A stretch of DNA of 64,000 nt from Paenibacillus xylanilyticus (GCF_009664365.1 NZ_CP044310.1:514501-578500); one strand, 5' to 3'; shown: positions 35,500 through 44,591, numbered from the stretch's first letter. Program-made: numbers and translations. Notes: generated by a model not told the origin, from the letters alone.

Positions 35500-36231
35500 A
35501 TGTCAGTCGTGGATTCACATGTGGCAGGTACTGCGCCCGATGGAGTCAATTCAGCGGGACGCGCAGTTCCTTCTATTGCAAAACTGTTGGAAAGTGCAAC
35601 AATACGATACCAAGGGCGCCCGGTATTCCTTTCCCGAGGGACGTATGTATTGGTTACCCGCGAGCTGGTTGAAGAGCTGCCTTTCGTCTGGCATGAAGGA
35701 ACTGGCCGCATGTATGAATGGAATCATATCCAGGTTAATCAGGTGGGCGATCCAATGTTGGAACCATCTCTTCAGCTGTATCACATCCAGGTGCCCATTG
35801 GAACAGAACAAGATGAGAGCTTGCTTAAGGAGCAGGCATTCGATACGACTGATCTGACGAAGCAGATGCTACAGTTCCGCGTGGAACTGTGCAGGGCAGG
35901 ATTGGAGCAAGTACGATTACATTTGTCCATTCGCACATCAGGGGGTCAGTCCACCCTTCAGCATCAGTTAGTGAAGGGCATGATAGCCGACATTTTGACG
36001 GTACTATACATGGCTGAGACTGTGCCTTCAGGACCATTCGCCATGGATCAAGCTCATATTTCACCCGATCGGACCATTACCTGGGTACATCGAGAGCTTG
36101 ATGAGGCTTTCCGTCTTGTCCAGCGTCTTGGTGGTGGATTCGGTTACCTGAGGCAGGGGATATCAGCCTATGTGTACACCGGTCAACTGGTCAAAAATAT
36201 AATGCTGGATGCCAGGGAGGACTGCCAATGA
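35500..36231 (+). CDS. Half-length acyl-CoA-dehydrogenase-like protein (C-terminal helical domain only)
   Basis: A 243-residue protein. The N-terminal 120 residues are not recognised. From about residue 125 the sequence resembles the helical C-terminal domain of acyl-CoA dehydrogenases: a long helix pair (QFRVELCRAGLEQVRLHLSI, QLVKGMIADILTVLYMAET) and then DEAFRLVQRLGGGFGYLRQG, matching the family's 'LGGxGY' turn. The FAD-binding N-domain motifs and the catalytic Glu segment are missing. It is translated 4 bp-overlapped with a complete acyl-CoA dehydrogenase, so it could be a non-catalytic partner of it. GGAGGAG precedes the ATG. The assignment is tentative. Confidence 0.5.
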   Translation: MSVVDSHVAGTAPDGVNSAGRAVPSIAKLLESATIRYQGRPVFLSRGTYVLVTRELVEELPFVWHEGTGRMYEWNHIQVNQVGDPMLEPSLQLYHIQVPIGTEQDESLLKEQAFDTTDLTKQMLQFRVELCRAGLEQVRLHLSIRTSGGQSTLQHQLVKGMIADILTVLYMAETVPSGPFAMDQAHISPDRTITWVHRELDEAFRLVQRLGGGFGYLRQGISAYVYTGQLVKNIMLDAREDCQ

Positions 36232-37385
36232 TAGAACCATCCACAATTGCTGTATTTGAACAGGAAATGAGGAAGTATGCAGCCGAATTGCGCGAAATCG
36301 GCCTTGTAATAGATCGTGAGCCTGAGCGGATTAATGAATTCACGAATCTGGAATCCATACGAACCATTAATCGCATGATGATCCCCCCGGAATATGGAGG
36401 TGAGCCCATCGTGACTGTAGGCCAAGAGCGATATTATGGACTTTCCTGCCTGGAGAGGGTGATCGCCATTGAGCAGCTTTCGGCAGGTGACGCAGGTGTT
36501 TTTCTGGGGAGTCCAGGTCCGTCCATGTCCAGCGTGATTATTTCGGCTCTGGCGGATCCACAGCAGAAGGAACGGTATTATTCTCATTTTCTTAAAGGAA
36601 CAGCATGGTCTTTCTTTGCTCTGACAGAACCTGAAAAAGGTTCAGATGCCACCGAAATTGGCACACGCATTTCACGTAATGGAGAAGGCAGGCTGGAGCT
36701 AAACGGACAAAAGTTTTATATCGGAAATGGGCACCGTGCCAGCATTGGACTGGTATTTGCCCAGACGAACCGAACGCCGCTGGGAATACAGATTGCGCTG
36801 GTAGACAAGTCAATCAGTGGCTTTACTGCGAAGCCGCTCGATACGATGGGTGTAAGAGGGGTACAGCTAAGTCACCTGACGTTTGATGCTTGTCAGCTGG
36901 AGGAGCACGATATAATTGGACGTCATCTAAGTCCGACCAAACGCGGATTGTGGGGGGCTCTTCAAACCTTTCACCGGATGCGGCCGGGCGTAGCAGCACT
37001 CGCTTTAGGTGTGGCTCAAGCAGCGTTTGATTACGTCAGAGAGCAGAGATCCTTCTTCAAGGAAAGGGAGCAGCTGGAGCTGGAGCAGATTGAAATGCGA
37101 TTGCATGCACTTCGCAGCATGATTCGCAGTGCAGCAGCAGAGATTGATGCAGATGTGCAGAAAGGGTATCTGGCTTCCCTTAGCAAAATCCGGGCCGGAG
37201 CCCTTGCCGAGGAGGCAACAGAGCTTGCACTGGATCTAATGGGCCCGGGTTCCATGCATGAGCATCCGTTATTGAATAAGTGGTATCGCGATGCAAGGGC
37301 TTTTGAGTTCATGGAGGGCACCACCTCCATCCAGAAGATTAACGTCTTCCAGGCCTACGCTAACGGAAAAATGAAGCATGCCTGA
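36228..37385 (+). CDS. Acyl-CoA dehydrogenase family protein
   Basis: A 385-residue flavoenzyme. Family signatures in order: MIPPEYGG, AGDAGVFLGSPG, FFALTEPEKGSDA (FAD and substrate loop), ELNGQKFYIGNG, GVRGVQLSHLTFDAC, ALGVAQAAFDYVREQ, and WYRDARAFEFMEGTTSIQ, where the Glu of MEGTTS is the expected catalytic base. It likely introduces a double bond into a carrier-bound acyl or aminoacyl chain, as ACADs do for prolyl-carrier substrates in pyrrole pathways. It overlaps the upstream half-ACAD by 4 bp and the downstream KASIII-like gene by 8 bp, so the products are co-translated. Confidence 0.9.
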   Translation: MIEPSTIAVFEQEMRKYAAELREIGLVIDREPERINEFTNLESIRTINRMMIPPEYGGEPIVTVGQERYYGLSCLERVIAIEQLSAGDAGVFLGSPGPSMSSVIISALADPQQKERYYSHFLKGTAWSFFALTEPEKGSDATEIGTRISRNGEGRLELNGQKFYIGNGHRASIGLVFAQTNRTPLGIQIALVDKSISGFTAKPLDTMGVRGVQLSHLTFDACQLEEHDIIGRHLSPTKRGLWGALQTFHRMRPGVAALALGVAQAAFDYVREQRSFFKEREQLELEQIEMRLHALRSMIRSAAAEIDADVQKGYLASLSKIRAGALAEEATELALDLMGPGSMHEHPLLNKWYRDARAFEFMEGTTSIQKINVFQAYANGKMKHA

Positions 37386-38352
37386 TGTTCATAGCCTCAA
37401 CCGCCGGACGTCTGTATTTGTAAATCATATCTGTTGGGTTACTGCTGAAGATCACTTGTATACCTTGGATAAACCGGATGTGGAAGATTACGATTACCTA
37501 TCTCCACATATATATATGGAGGAACACTATTATGGAAAATCCACTTTGCGTACCCGATCCCTGTTATCCGCTGGAAGGCGTGTAACTGCAGGGGATCTTG
37601 CGCTCATTGCCATGGAATCCTTATCTGAAAATGCAGAACAGTGGGATGTGTTGATATTGGCGCAGACTTATCCTGATCGTTATGCAATGAATCCGCCACT
37701 GGCTCGAATCCTGGAATCGACTTCATGGAAGGTGGATTATCCGCTTGCTTTTTCCCATCTGGGAGCACTGGCGGGTTTAGAAGGAATTCAGGCAGCTCGG
37801 TGGACATTGATGGGAGATCAAAGGGGAGCACTGGTTCTAACGGAGCAGCGTGTACTGGAGAGTGGAGTTTTAACGAGGCAGGGATGCTCGCAAACGGGTG
37901 TACCGGGAGAACGATCGGATATGGCTGTGGCTTTGGACTTAAGCAAGGAGATGGGAGCACTGGAAGTGGACTACATGGGGAAGGTATCCATGAATTCAGC
38001 TGAAGGAAGGAGTATCTCCGAAAAGGTCGGCTCTATTCTTGAAGAGCTGATGAAGTCCTGTCAGGCAAATCACGTGATTGTCCAGTCTAGCCTGGCATCA
38101 CGCATATGTATAGACGGAGAACAGCAGCTTCATCCAGTAAAAACTTTTGGAATACCCCATAGAGATTATCAAAGTGGTGATGTATGGATACAGCTTGGAG
38201 AACAACTTCAGAATGGAAGCATTCGTCCAGGTGAACATGTTCTGCTTGTCGCTTGGGATGGAGGCTGTTTGTTGTCTGCGTCCTGCGCATTTGTTACAAG
38301 GCAACCCAACCTCTCGAAGCTCCCGCTTCACTCGGAAATCGGAACAACATGA
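37378..38352 (+). CDS. KASIII-fold protein lacking the active-site Cys
   Basis: A 324-residue protein with the thiolase-type fold pattern (VDYPLAFSHLGALAGLEGIQAAR where active relatives have a Cys-containing AFSLTQQNCASGLIAL). The nucleophile is absent, as are a clear His-Asn pair; HVLLVAWDGGCLLSASCAFV is the C-terminal core strand. This is the second Cys-less KASIII-like protein of the cluster and a candidate dead partner for the ketosynthase at 29726. The ATG overlaps the acyl-CoA dehydrogenase end by 8 bp with only a weak ribosome-binding site, so coupling is likely. Confidence 0.62.
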   Translation: MPDVHSLNRRTSVFVNHICWVTAEDHLYTLDKPDVEDYDYLSPHIYMEEHYYGKSTLRTRSLLSAGRRVTAGDLALIAMESLSENAEQWDVLILAQTYPDRYAMNPPLARILESTSWKVDYPLAFSHLGALAGLEGIQAARWTLMGDQRGALVLTEQRVLESGVLTRQGCSQTGVPGERSDMAVALDLSKEMGALEVDYMGKVSMNSAEGRSISEKVGSILEELMKSCQANHVIVQSSLASRICIDGEQQLHPVKTFGIPHRDYQSGDVWIQLGEQLQNGSIRPGEHVLLVAWDGGCLLSASCAFVTRQPNLSKLPLHSEIGTT

Positions 38353-38371
38353 CATGAGGAGGTGCTTGACC

Positions 38372-39757
38372 GTGCAAGGCCTGGATTATACTTCTGGATC
38401 CGTGAACAGATTGTTGATTCGCACCGCAATACCAATGCTTCTCGCTTCTTTGGTCAATGTCACAACGCAGCTGGTTAACGTATTCTTCATGGGCCATACA
38501 AGCCAGACCGTACTGTACGTGTTATCGCTCTATATCCCCATTTCCTTCGTTATGATTGCCATTGTGGAAGCAACACAGCTGTCTGTTCAGGTTGCTGTAT
38601 CCCGCAGCCGAGCAGAGGGTTCCCCATACTTTACGCAGTTGTTTGCCCACATGATGGGCAGTGCAGGAGTGTTGGCCATTGTAATGGGGGGGCTGGTGAT
38701 GCTGCTATCACCCTTGCTGTCCTGGTTTTATGCCGTTCCGAGTGATGTCCAGCCGCTGTTTGCATTCTATGTAGCTGGCATGGTGGCTGCAGGTGTGCCT
38801 GCTGTACTCGCAGCAGCCAGCGGGGCTGCCTTGAGAGGACTTGGCAGGGCACAAGCCGCCTCGTGGAATGCTGTTGGTACGGCGTTACTGAATATTCTGC
38901 TTGTGTATTGGTTTGTCTCCGTAGTTGGTTTCGATCTTAAGGGGATTATCTATGCCAATCTCATTTCTTCCACGTTATCCCTGCTTATCTCTGTTCTCAT
39001 TTTATTTGTGCGGAAAGAACTGGTTTCTGTAAGGCTTGCGTTTGTACAGAGGCACCTTATTGCGCTCCGGCAGGTCGGCATTCCGGTATTTCTCTCGTAC
39101 TGTCTAATCTTTGTAAGTACATTTTTCTTCAATAAAATTGTCAGCCATTTTGGTGAAGGGGTCGTGGCGGGATTCGGTGTGGGTTACCGCATACAGACCA
39201 TGGCAATCTTGCCTGGCATAGTCATCGGGTCCGCCATTGGAATTCTGATTAATCATAACCTTCAACAGGCACATCGGCCGAGAGCATATGAAAGTTACCG
39301 CAGAGGCCTTATGCAGTCATTTATCATTTATGTCGTAATCTCTGTAGTGATCTGGATCTGGCGTGAGCCTCTTACCGCTCTTCTGATCGCGGATCCCGTA
39401 TCCCGTACTGAAGCTGCACGGTATCTTGCGATCGTTGCCCTTTCCTATCTCACCATGGGTCCCATGATGACCACTTTGCTTACCATGGAACAGAGTGGAA
39501 GGGGGTATCAGGCTCTCTTATTAAACGCGGTTTATTTCCTGCTTATCATTACGGCAGGTTGGGTGTTAACGCGAGTATTTAATGAGGTTGTCTATTTTTA
39601 TAGTGTGATAGCTTCCGTTAACGCGGCCAGTCTATTCTGCCTCATACCCGTACTTCGGATGTTCAAGCGTGAGTACGCAGAACAGTCTGTACCCGGAGGG
39701 GTAGGTCTGGAAGGGCAGGAGGTCATAAACGGCCAGAGTTATTCAACACAGTCATGA
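38372..39757 (+). CDS. MATE family efflux transporter
   Basis: A 461-residue membrane protein with about 12 hydrophobic helices in two similar halves. It opens with SVNRLLIRTAIPMLLASLVNVTTQLVNVFFMGH, the MATE first helix, and has GAALRGLGRAQAASWNAVGTALLNILLVYWF in the first half and FFNKIVSHFGEGVVAGFGVGYRI in the second. It should export the cluster product or a toxic intermediate by cation antiport. The start is a GTG at 38372 with GAGGAGG 9 bases upstream; the longer frame upstream is antisense-like overlap with the KASIII gene and is not credible. A 31-bp gap follows. Confidence 0.9.
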   Translation: MQGLDYTSGSVNRLLIRTAIPMLLASLVNVTTQLVNVFFMGHTSQTVLYVLSLYIPISFVMIAIVEATQLSVQVAVSRSRAEGSPYFTQLFAHMMGSAGVLAIVMGGLVMLLSPLLSWFYAVPSDVQPLFAFYVAGMVAAGVPAVLAAASGAALRGLGRAQAASWNAVGTALLNILLVYWFVSVVGFDLKGIIYANLISSTLSLLISVLILFVRKELVSVRLAFVQRHLIALRQVGIPVFLSYCLIFVSTFFFNKIVSHFGEGVVAGFGVGYRIQTMAILPGIVIGSAIGILINHNLQQAHRPRAYESYRRGLMQSFIIYVVISVVIWIWREPLTALLIADPVSRTEAARYLAIVALSYLTMGPMMTTLLTMEQSGRGYQALLLNAVYFLLIITAGWVLTRVFNEVVYFYSVIASVNAASLFCLIPVLRMFKREYAEQSVPGGVGLEGQEVINGQSYSTQS

Positions 39758-39788
39758 AATAAATTATTAAATAACAGGGGGCTCTCTT

Positions 39789-40964
39789 ATGAAAGATCTG
39801 GAACCTGTATATCTGGTGCATCGCCTCGGGGATGCATTAATCGCTGCTGATAACTCGTTCAGCCAGTTTTATCAGATCGAGCCAGCTGAAGAACTGGAAC
39901 CGCGCCTTGTACCGCAGCTCGCAGGTATTGCACCGCCAGTGGTCCCCTTTTTTTCACTGGAGCCACTTGTTAGCCACGTTTCTCCTTGTCTGTATATTCT
40001 GGGTATACCTTATGCTGGAGGTACGAGCATGGAGGAATCCAAGGTTGGGGAGTTTGAACAAAGTCTGCGGGCTGAATCCTGGAAAAAGGTATTATACCCG
40101 GCCCTGACAGAGTCCCGGTTATCGGGGTTAACTGATATTGGCAATGGTCAGCGATTGCTTGAATTCATAGCCATGCAGGATCTGGGCTCCTGCGTACCCT
40201 GTGAACATGAGGGAGATTACTTTTATATGGAAGGACTCCAATCAGCACTGAATTACACTCAATCAGAAAAGGCTTTATTGTGCTGTATTGGTGGCGACCA
40301 TTCCATCACGTATTCCATTCTGAAATCCATGCTCAGCCAAACGAGCGGGAAGATTATTTTGGTTCAGTTTGATGCTCACCATGACTGCGGGGTAGATGCC
40401 ATTCATCAGGAGCAGGTGAACCATTCCAATTTTGTTAGGCATTTGCTTGATGAGGATAACATTGCTGCGATTGTACAAATTGGCCTGCGTGGCCTGCGCT
40501 CTTTGGATCAGATGTACAGTCATCCTAAGTTGATCCAGATTTCGGCGGAGCAGATGACTCCGGAGAAAGTACGTACAGTTCTGGCCGAGACTCAGCAGAA
40601 ACATCAGGCAGAAGCGGCGTATTTATCGTTTGATCTCGATTGCCTTGATCCAGGAAGTTTTCCTTATGTCGATTTTCCCATTAGCGGAGGACCCACCTGG
40701 TTTAATACCCGAGATTGTGTTATTTCTGCATTGGAGTCGCCTTTGCCCTTTGTCGGATTTGATATGGTGGAGGGACAAGGAGTGGAACATGAGGTGCAGA
40801 TTCCTGGTCAATATGAGATAGCTTTGAGGATGCTCACCTACATGATGGATGGAATGTACCGGAATTGGGAACGCCACAGGAACGATACCCATGAAGCTGT
40901 TGGCGTGTCATTAGCAGGGAGTTCAGTTTCAATCTCACAATTTTCGAAGGAGACAAGCCGATGA
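39789..40964 (+). CDS. Ureohydrolase (arginase/agmatinase family), candidate peptide arginase
   Basis: A 391-residue enzyme, about 90 residues longer than ordinary agmatinases because of an N-terminal extension (1-75) and a C-terminal tail. All dinuclear manganese ligands are present: CIGGDHSITY, VQFDAHHDCG (D-A-H-x-D) and LSFDLDCLDP (S-x-D-x-D-x2-DP). The family hydrolyses guanidino groups to amines plus urea. Possible substrates here are the Arg residues of the repeat peptide (as OspR does in landornamide), agmatine, or a guanidino-acyl chain. Being inside an operon headed by an Arg-repeat peptide favours the first. It overlaps the next gene by 4 bp. Confidence 0.88.
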   Translation: MKDLEPVYLVHRLGDALIAADNSFSQFYQIEPAEELEPRLVPQLAGIAPPVVPFFSLEPLVSHVSPCLYILGIPYAGGTSMEESKVGEFEQSLRAESWKKVLYPALTESRLSGLTDIGNGQRLLEFIAMQDLGSCVPCEHEGDYFYMEGLQSALNYTQSEKALLCCIGGDHSITYSILKSMLSQTSGKIILVQFDAHHDCGVDAIHQEQVNHSNFVRHLLDEDNIAAIVQIGLRGLRSLDQMYSHPKLIQISAEQMTPEKVRTVLAETQQKHQAEAAYLSFDLDCLDPGSFPYVDFPISGGPTWFNTRDCVISALESPLPFVGFDMVEGQGVEHEVQIPGQYEIALRMLTYMMDGMYRNWERHRNDTHEAVGVSLAGSSVSISQFSKETSR

Positions 40965-41938
40965 TGGATTTCAAATCATTGTACACCTTGCATCATGAAC
41001 AGGTCGAAGACGAGCTGCATAAGGAACGGGTGGAGGGAATCCATTTGGGTTCATTCTATGCCTTGATGAACATTGTTAAGGAATTCAAACCGCTACAACC
41101 AAAGGTGGCTGCTGAATCCATCTGGATTGATTATCTTGCCTTCTTGCGTACCATTGACGAACACAAAAAAAGTCCGTACTCCTTTCTGGAATGGGATGAG
41201 GTGGAGGGACGTGAACATCTACGGGCCACCTTACAGGAAGGTGGTGCACTTTTAACCTGGCATTATGGGTTTGTCAGACACAATATGATTACGATTGGAC
41301 AAGAGATTCGTGCAGGTCACATGTCGGCCAAACTTCCATTTTACCTCATTGCAGAGCGGGAAACGGTAGAACAGGAGAAGAAGCTGTCCGGCTGGGATGC
41401 CATCCGAAAGTATGCGGGAGCAGAACTGCTTAATGCAGAGGATGAGATGATCGGGATCAGGCTGTATTCCCACCTGCGCAAGGGAGGATCCTTTAGTCTT
41501 TTTGTGGATGGACAGACCGGATACAATACGGATAATCATGCGGCAAACATCCCTTTTCTCAGTTCACGGATTCGTACCAGAAGTGGAATCTTCCGTATTC
41601 TGGCCAAGACGAAGAAGCCGGTATGCCCTTATTTTATGACGTTAACCGAAGACTTTCGCTCCAAAATTGTGTTCCTTCCACCTGTCATTCTGGATGAGGA
41701 TGTCCCATTTGCTGCCGACCGAATTTACGAACCATTTCGCAAACAGCTGCTGGCACAGCCGGCTTTATGGCGTTTTTGGGACAGGCATCATCAGCAGGTT
41801 GTTCAGTGGGGAGATGAGGAAAGGCCTGATACAACTGACACAGCCAGCCAAGTCGATTGGATATCCAGGCCGCTAGAAGGTTTTGGCCAACTTGGCCTGA
41901 ACACAGTTAGCGGTACAGTCTATAGTCTGGACTCATAG
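40961..41938 (+). CDS. LpxL-like acyltransferase
   Basis: A 325-residue protein resembling the LpxL/LpxM lipid A acyltransferase group: LLTWHYGFVRHNMI is at the place of the catalytic H-x4-(D/E) motif, and FSLFVDGQTGYNTDNHAANIPFLSS plus RSGIFRILAKTKKPVCPYFMTL match the later substrate and fold motifs. The acidic catalytic residue is not at the expected position (an Arg is), so the mechanism may differ. Gram-positives have no lipid A, so the natural role here is probably N- or O-acylation of the pathway product with an ACP-linked chain. AAGGAG precedes the ATG by 8 bases; there is a 4-bp overlap with the ureohydrolase gene. Confidence 0.65.
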   Translation: MMDFKSLYTLHHEQVEDELHKERVEGIHLGSFYALMNIVKEFKPLQPKVAAESIWIDYLAFLRTIDEHKKSPYSFLEWDEVEGREHLRATLQEGGALLTWHYGFVRHNMITIGQEIRAGHMSAKLPFYLIAERETVEQEKKLSGWDAIRKYAGAELLNAEDEMIGIRLYSHLRKGGSFSLFVDGQTGYNTDNHAANIPFLSSRIRTRSGIFRILAKTKKPVCPYFMTLTEDFRSKIVFLPPVILDEDVPFAADRIYEPFRKQLLAQPALWRFWDRHHQQVVQWGDEERPDTTDTASQVDWISRPLEGFGQLGLNTVSGTVYSLDS

Positions 41939-41961
41939 CTGGAATGAAAGGAGGAGCAGGG

Positions 41962-43317
41962 ATGCAGTCTTTTATGACAGAGGAACGTAACAACTTGTCA
42001 GCGCACATTTTGTCCACGCACAAATATGCCAATCACTATGTACATATCAGTCTGATCAATCCACAGAACAGCATACCCGCAGCGGCATTTGTTGTAATTG
42101 TCCGTCTTTTGATGAATCATTCCCGAAGGTTTCCGTCCAGATCTTTGATTCAAAGACAGCTATGGTCGCTGAATGGTGCTGAATTCAGATATCAATTTGA
42201 GTACAAAGGGGACAATCAGATAGCGACTTTGATGCTTCGTGTGCCTGATGTATCTGGTTCCATGCCTGAAACAAACCTAAAGCATGCGCTAGAATTCCTT
42301 GCAACTCTACTTTATGAACCAGCTTTTGGAGATGAAGGAAAGTTCGATGAGAGTAAGGTACAGGAAGCGATTGCATGGGCTCAGCAGCATAGGGATTATG
42401 ATTCATCCGAATGGGACAAGGTTGTGCAGGGGCGATGTCTGGAATGGCTGGGGTATGAGGACATAAGCAGGCTGCAGCAGCTTGAACCAACGGAACTGTT
42501 TGCTGATGGAGTGGAATGGGTTCAGTGGTACCGGATGTTAATCCGTAACCCCATTCATATTCATGTGGTTGGCAATGTGCAACGTGATCGGATTGCAAAC
42601 CACATTTGGGATCAATTTATAATTCGAGACCCCGATGCATATACCGTACGATTCGCCGAACAAAATCAGGCAGGGAATGATGCCCGGCTGCCGAAGGTGC
42701 ACTCACTGGCTGAAATTCACCAGATGCCGGAGAAGCAGGAGCATCCAGAGGTTCAACAGGAGGCAGGATCCATGATGATGGAATTGATGGATATCCACCA
42801 GTGCAAAATCAATGTTGCCTACAGCACAGGCATTCGGTTCGGATCGCCTTTATATCCTGCTTTGTTTGTATTCCACACATTATTTGGTGCCACGCCTGCC
42901 TCCCGTCTTCAGATTGAATTGCGAGAACGGCAGCAGAGGGTGTATCAGATCAGCAGCCAACTTGATGATTATCGGGAAACCCTGCATATTACGACGGGGA
43001 CCAGCAGCGCTAATGTGGCTGAAGTTCTGGAAGGCATCGACTCCGAGTGGAGCAGGCTCTGTGATGGGGAGATTTCTGTGAAGGAGCTGTATACAACGGT
43101 TCAGAATGTGATGCATTTTGTGCAGGTTGGTTTCGATATGCCGCAGCAGATCATTGCCAATCATATAGATTTTATTCTGACCGGAAGTGAAATGACTACG
43201 GCCCAATTTTTACAGGGGATTGCTGAAGTTACCCCCGAATCTGTGGTATCCGTTGCCTCTGGACTGAAGAAGCAGGTCACCTGGATTCTTTACCCCGAGA
43301 ATGAATATTCCGCATAG
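41962..43317 (+). CDS. M16 family peptidase homologue, non-catalytic subunit
   Basis: A 451-residue protein with the two-halves layout of M16B (insulinase-like) peptidases but without the zinc motif HxxEH in the N-terminal half. The C-terminal half carries the second-half signature (INVAYSTGIRFGSPLYPALFVFHTLFGATPASRLQIELRERQQRVYQIS), including the Arg/Tyr region that completes the active site of the partner. It resembles YmfF, the dead partner of YmfH, and AlbE-type subunits in sactipeptide clusters. ATG 41962 has AAAGGAGG 7 bases upstream. The next gene encodes the catalytic half, 18 bp later. Confidence 0.82.
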   Translation: MQSFMTEERNNLSAHILSTHKYANHYVHISLINPQNSIPAAAFVVIVRLLMNHSRRFPSRSLIQRQLWSLNGAEFRYQFEYKGDNQIATLMLRVPDVSGSMPETNLKHALEFLATLLYEPAFGDEGKFDESKVQEAIAWAQQHRDYDSSEWDKVVQGRCLEWLGYEDISRLQQLEPTELFADGVEWVQWYRMLIRNPIHIHVVGNVQRDRIANHIWDQFIIRDPDAYTVRFAEQNQAGNDARLPKVHSLAEIHQMPEKQEHPEVQQEAGSMMMELMDIHQCKINVAYSTGIRFGSPLYPALFVFHTLFGATPASRLQIELRERQQRVYQISSQLDDYRETLHITTGTSSANVAEVLEGIDSEWSRLCDGEISVKELYTTVQNVMHFVQVGFDMPQQIIANHIDFILTGSEMTTAQFLQGIAEVTPESVVSVASGLKKQVTWILYPENEYSA

Positions 43318-43335
43318 TCACAAGGAGGTGAAAGG

Positions 43336-44559
43336 ATGAATATTACCGTGCCTCATGCCCCTTTTCGTCGTCGTTTATCCAATGGGCTGTTTGTAAATAT
43401 CTTTCCGCAGCCGGATTATCGGCACACGTTTGTTTCATGGTCTGTGCCTTATGGTTCGATTCATGATATCGACGCAGCGGGTACTGCCCATTTTCTGGAG
43501 CACATGATGTTCTATAATCCGGATAAACAGGATCTAAAGGCATTGTTTCACGCTGAAGGTGCTTCAACCTCTGCATTAACACGTTACGATGTAACGACTT
43601 ATCAGTTGGCATGTACAGGCAATTTGATTAGCAGTTTGGAACTGTTAATGAGTACGCTTGCGACCCCGTACTTTACCCGAGAAGATGTGGAGCGTGAAAG
43701 GGCGGCCATTCACCAGGAGCTGGCGATGTACGAAGATCAGCCGACTTGGCTGGCTTTGCAGCAGATGCTGTTGATGATGTATGGCGCAGGGCACCCAATT
43801 GTTAAGGATGTTGCGGGTACAACAGAGAGTGTCGACGCTGTAACCATAGAAGGATTGACCGCAGCGTATAACACACAATACCAAACTTCCCGTATGGCCG
43901 TTTCTGTGGCAGGGCCGGTAAATCCTTTTGAAATCATGGATCTATTGGAGAGATATCCGGCAGATGTACAACAGAGGGCGTTCCACGCTCCGTTCAGTCA
44001 GCCTGCTCAGAATCAGGAGGGGAATGATAATTATCGGGAAATCCATTACGGATTGCCCGTGCCGCTTGTACGCTTCGGTTTTCGGGCAGGGAGCCCGCCT
44101 ACGCGGTTGGAGGATCAGGCAGCATTGATGATTGGTTTGGAAGCATTGCTGGGTGAGACATCAACTTTTTTTGCAGATTGTGTGTCATCAGGTTTACTTG
44201 GCAACGGAACCGAATGGGATCACTACTACAGGCAGGATTTTGCCTTTTCCAATGCTTGTGGTTACTCTGTGGCTCCGTACGAATTGTATCATAAGGTTGC
44301 CGAGCAATGCCGCCGTGTTACTGTTGAATCCTTCTCCCTGGATAATCTTGAACATGCCCGTATGAAGTGGATGAGCAGCTATTATGCAGATATGGATTCA
44401 TTAAAAAAGCGCTGCATGCACATTTCCGAATATGAAGTGATCGGACTGAATTACATGCAATTGGGAGAGTGTGCGATGGCTTTGACGGATGAGGAGGTTC
44501 GGGTTCAACTGAAACGTATGGTGAATCCCGAGGATCTTCAAATGTCGGTTGTTCGTTAG
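43336..44559 (+). CDS. M16 family zinc peptidase, catalytic subunit
   Basis: A 407-residue M16B peptidase. The inverted zinc motif is HFLEH (in GTAHFLEHMMFYNP) and the distal Glu ligand is in ERERAAIHQELAMYED. The C-terminal half shows the usual homologous fold. It is expected to dimerise with the product of the preceding gene (as YmfF-YmfH and AlbE-AlbF do) to form a chamber that cuts small unfolded peptides. The Ala/Arg repeat peptide at the start of the operon is the obvious substrate. Good GGAGG ribosome-binding site. Confidence 0.9.
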   Translation: MNITVPHAPFRRRLSNGLFVNIFPQPDYRHTFVSWSVPYGSIHDIDAAGTAHFLEHMMFYNPDKQDLKALFHAEGASTSALTRYDVTTYQLACTGNLISSLELLMSTLATPYFTREDVERERAAIHQELAMYEDQPTWLALQQMLLMMYGAGHPIVKDVAGTTESVDAVTIEGLTAAYNTQYQTSRMAVSVAGPVNPFEIMDLLERYPADVQQRAFHAPFSQPAQNQEGNDNYREIHYGLPVPLVRFGFRAGSPPTRLEDQAALMIGLEALLGETSTFFADCVSSGLLGNGTEWDHYYRQDFAFSNACGYSVAPYELYHKVAEQCRRVTVESFSLDNLEHARMKWMSSYYADMDSLKKRCMHISEYEVIGLNYMQLGECAMALTDEEVRVQLKRMVNPEDLQMSVVR

Positions 44560-44591
44560 CTATACAGTTGTGAAGGAGGCGGATTATCCTG

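Noticed and set aside
38147..38371. N-terminal extension of the MATE transporter
   Set aside because: It overlaps the KASIII-like gene in another frame; GTG 38372 has a strong ribosome-binding site and starts the homologous region.
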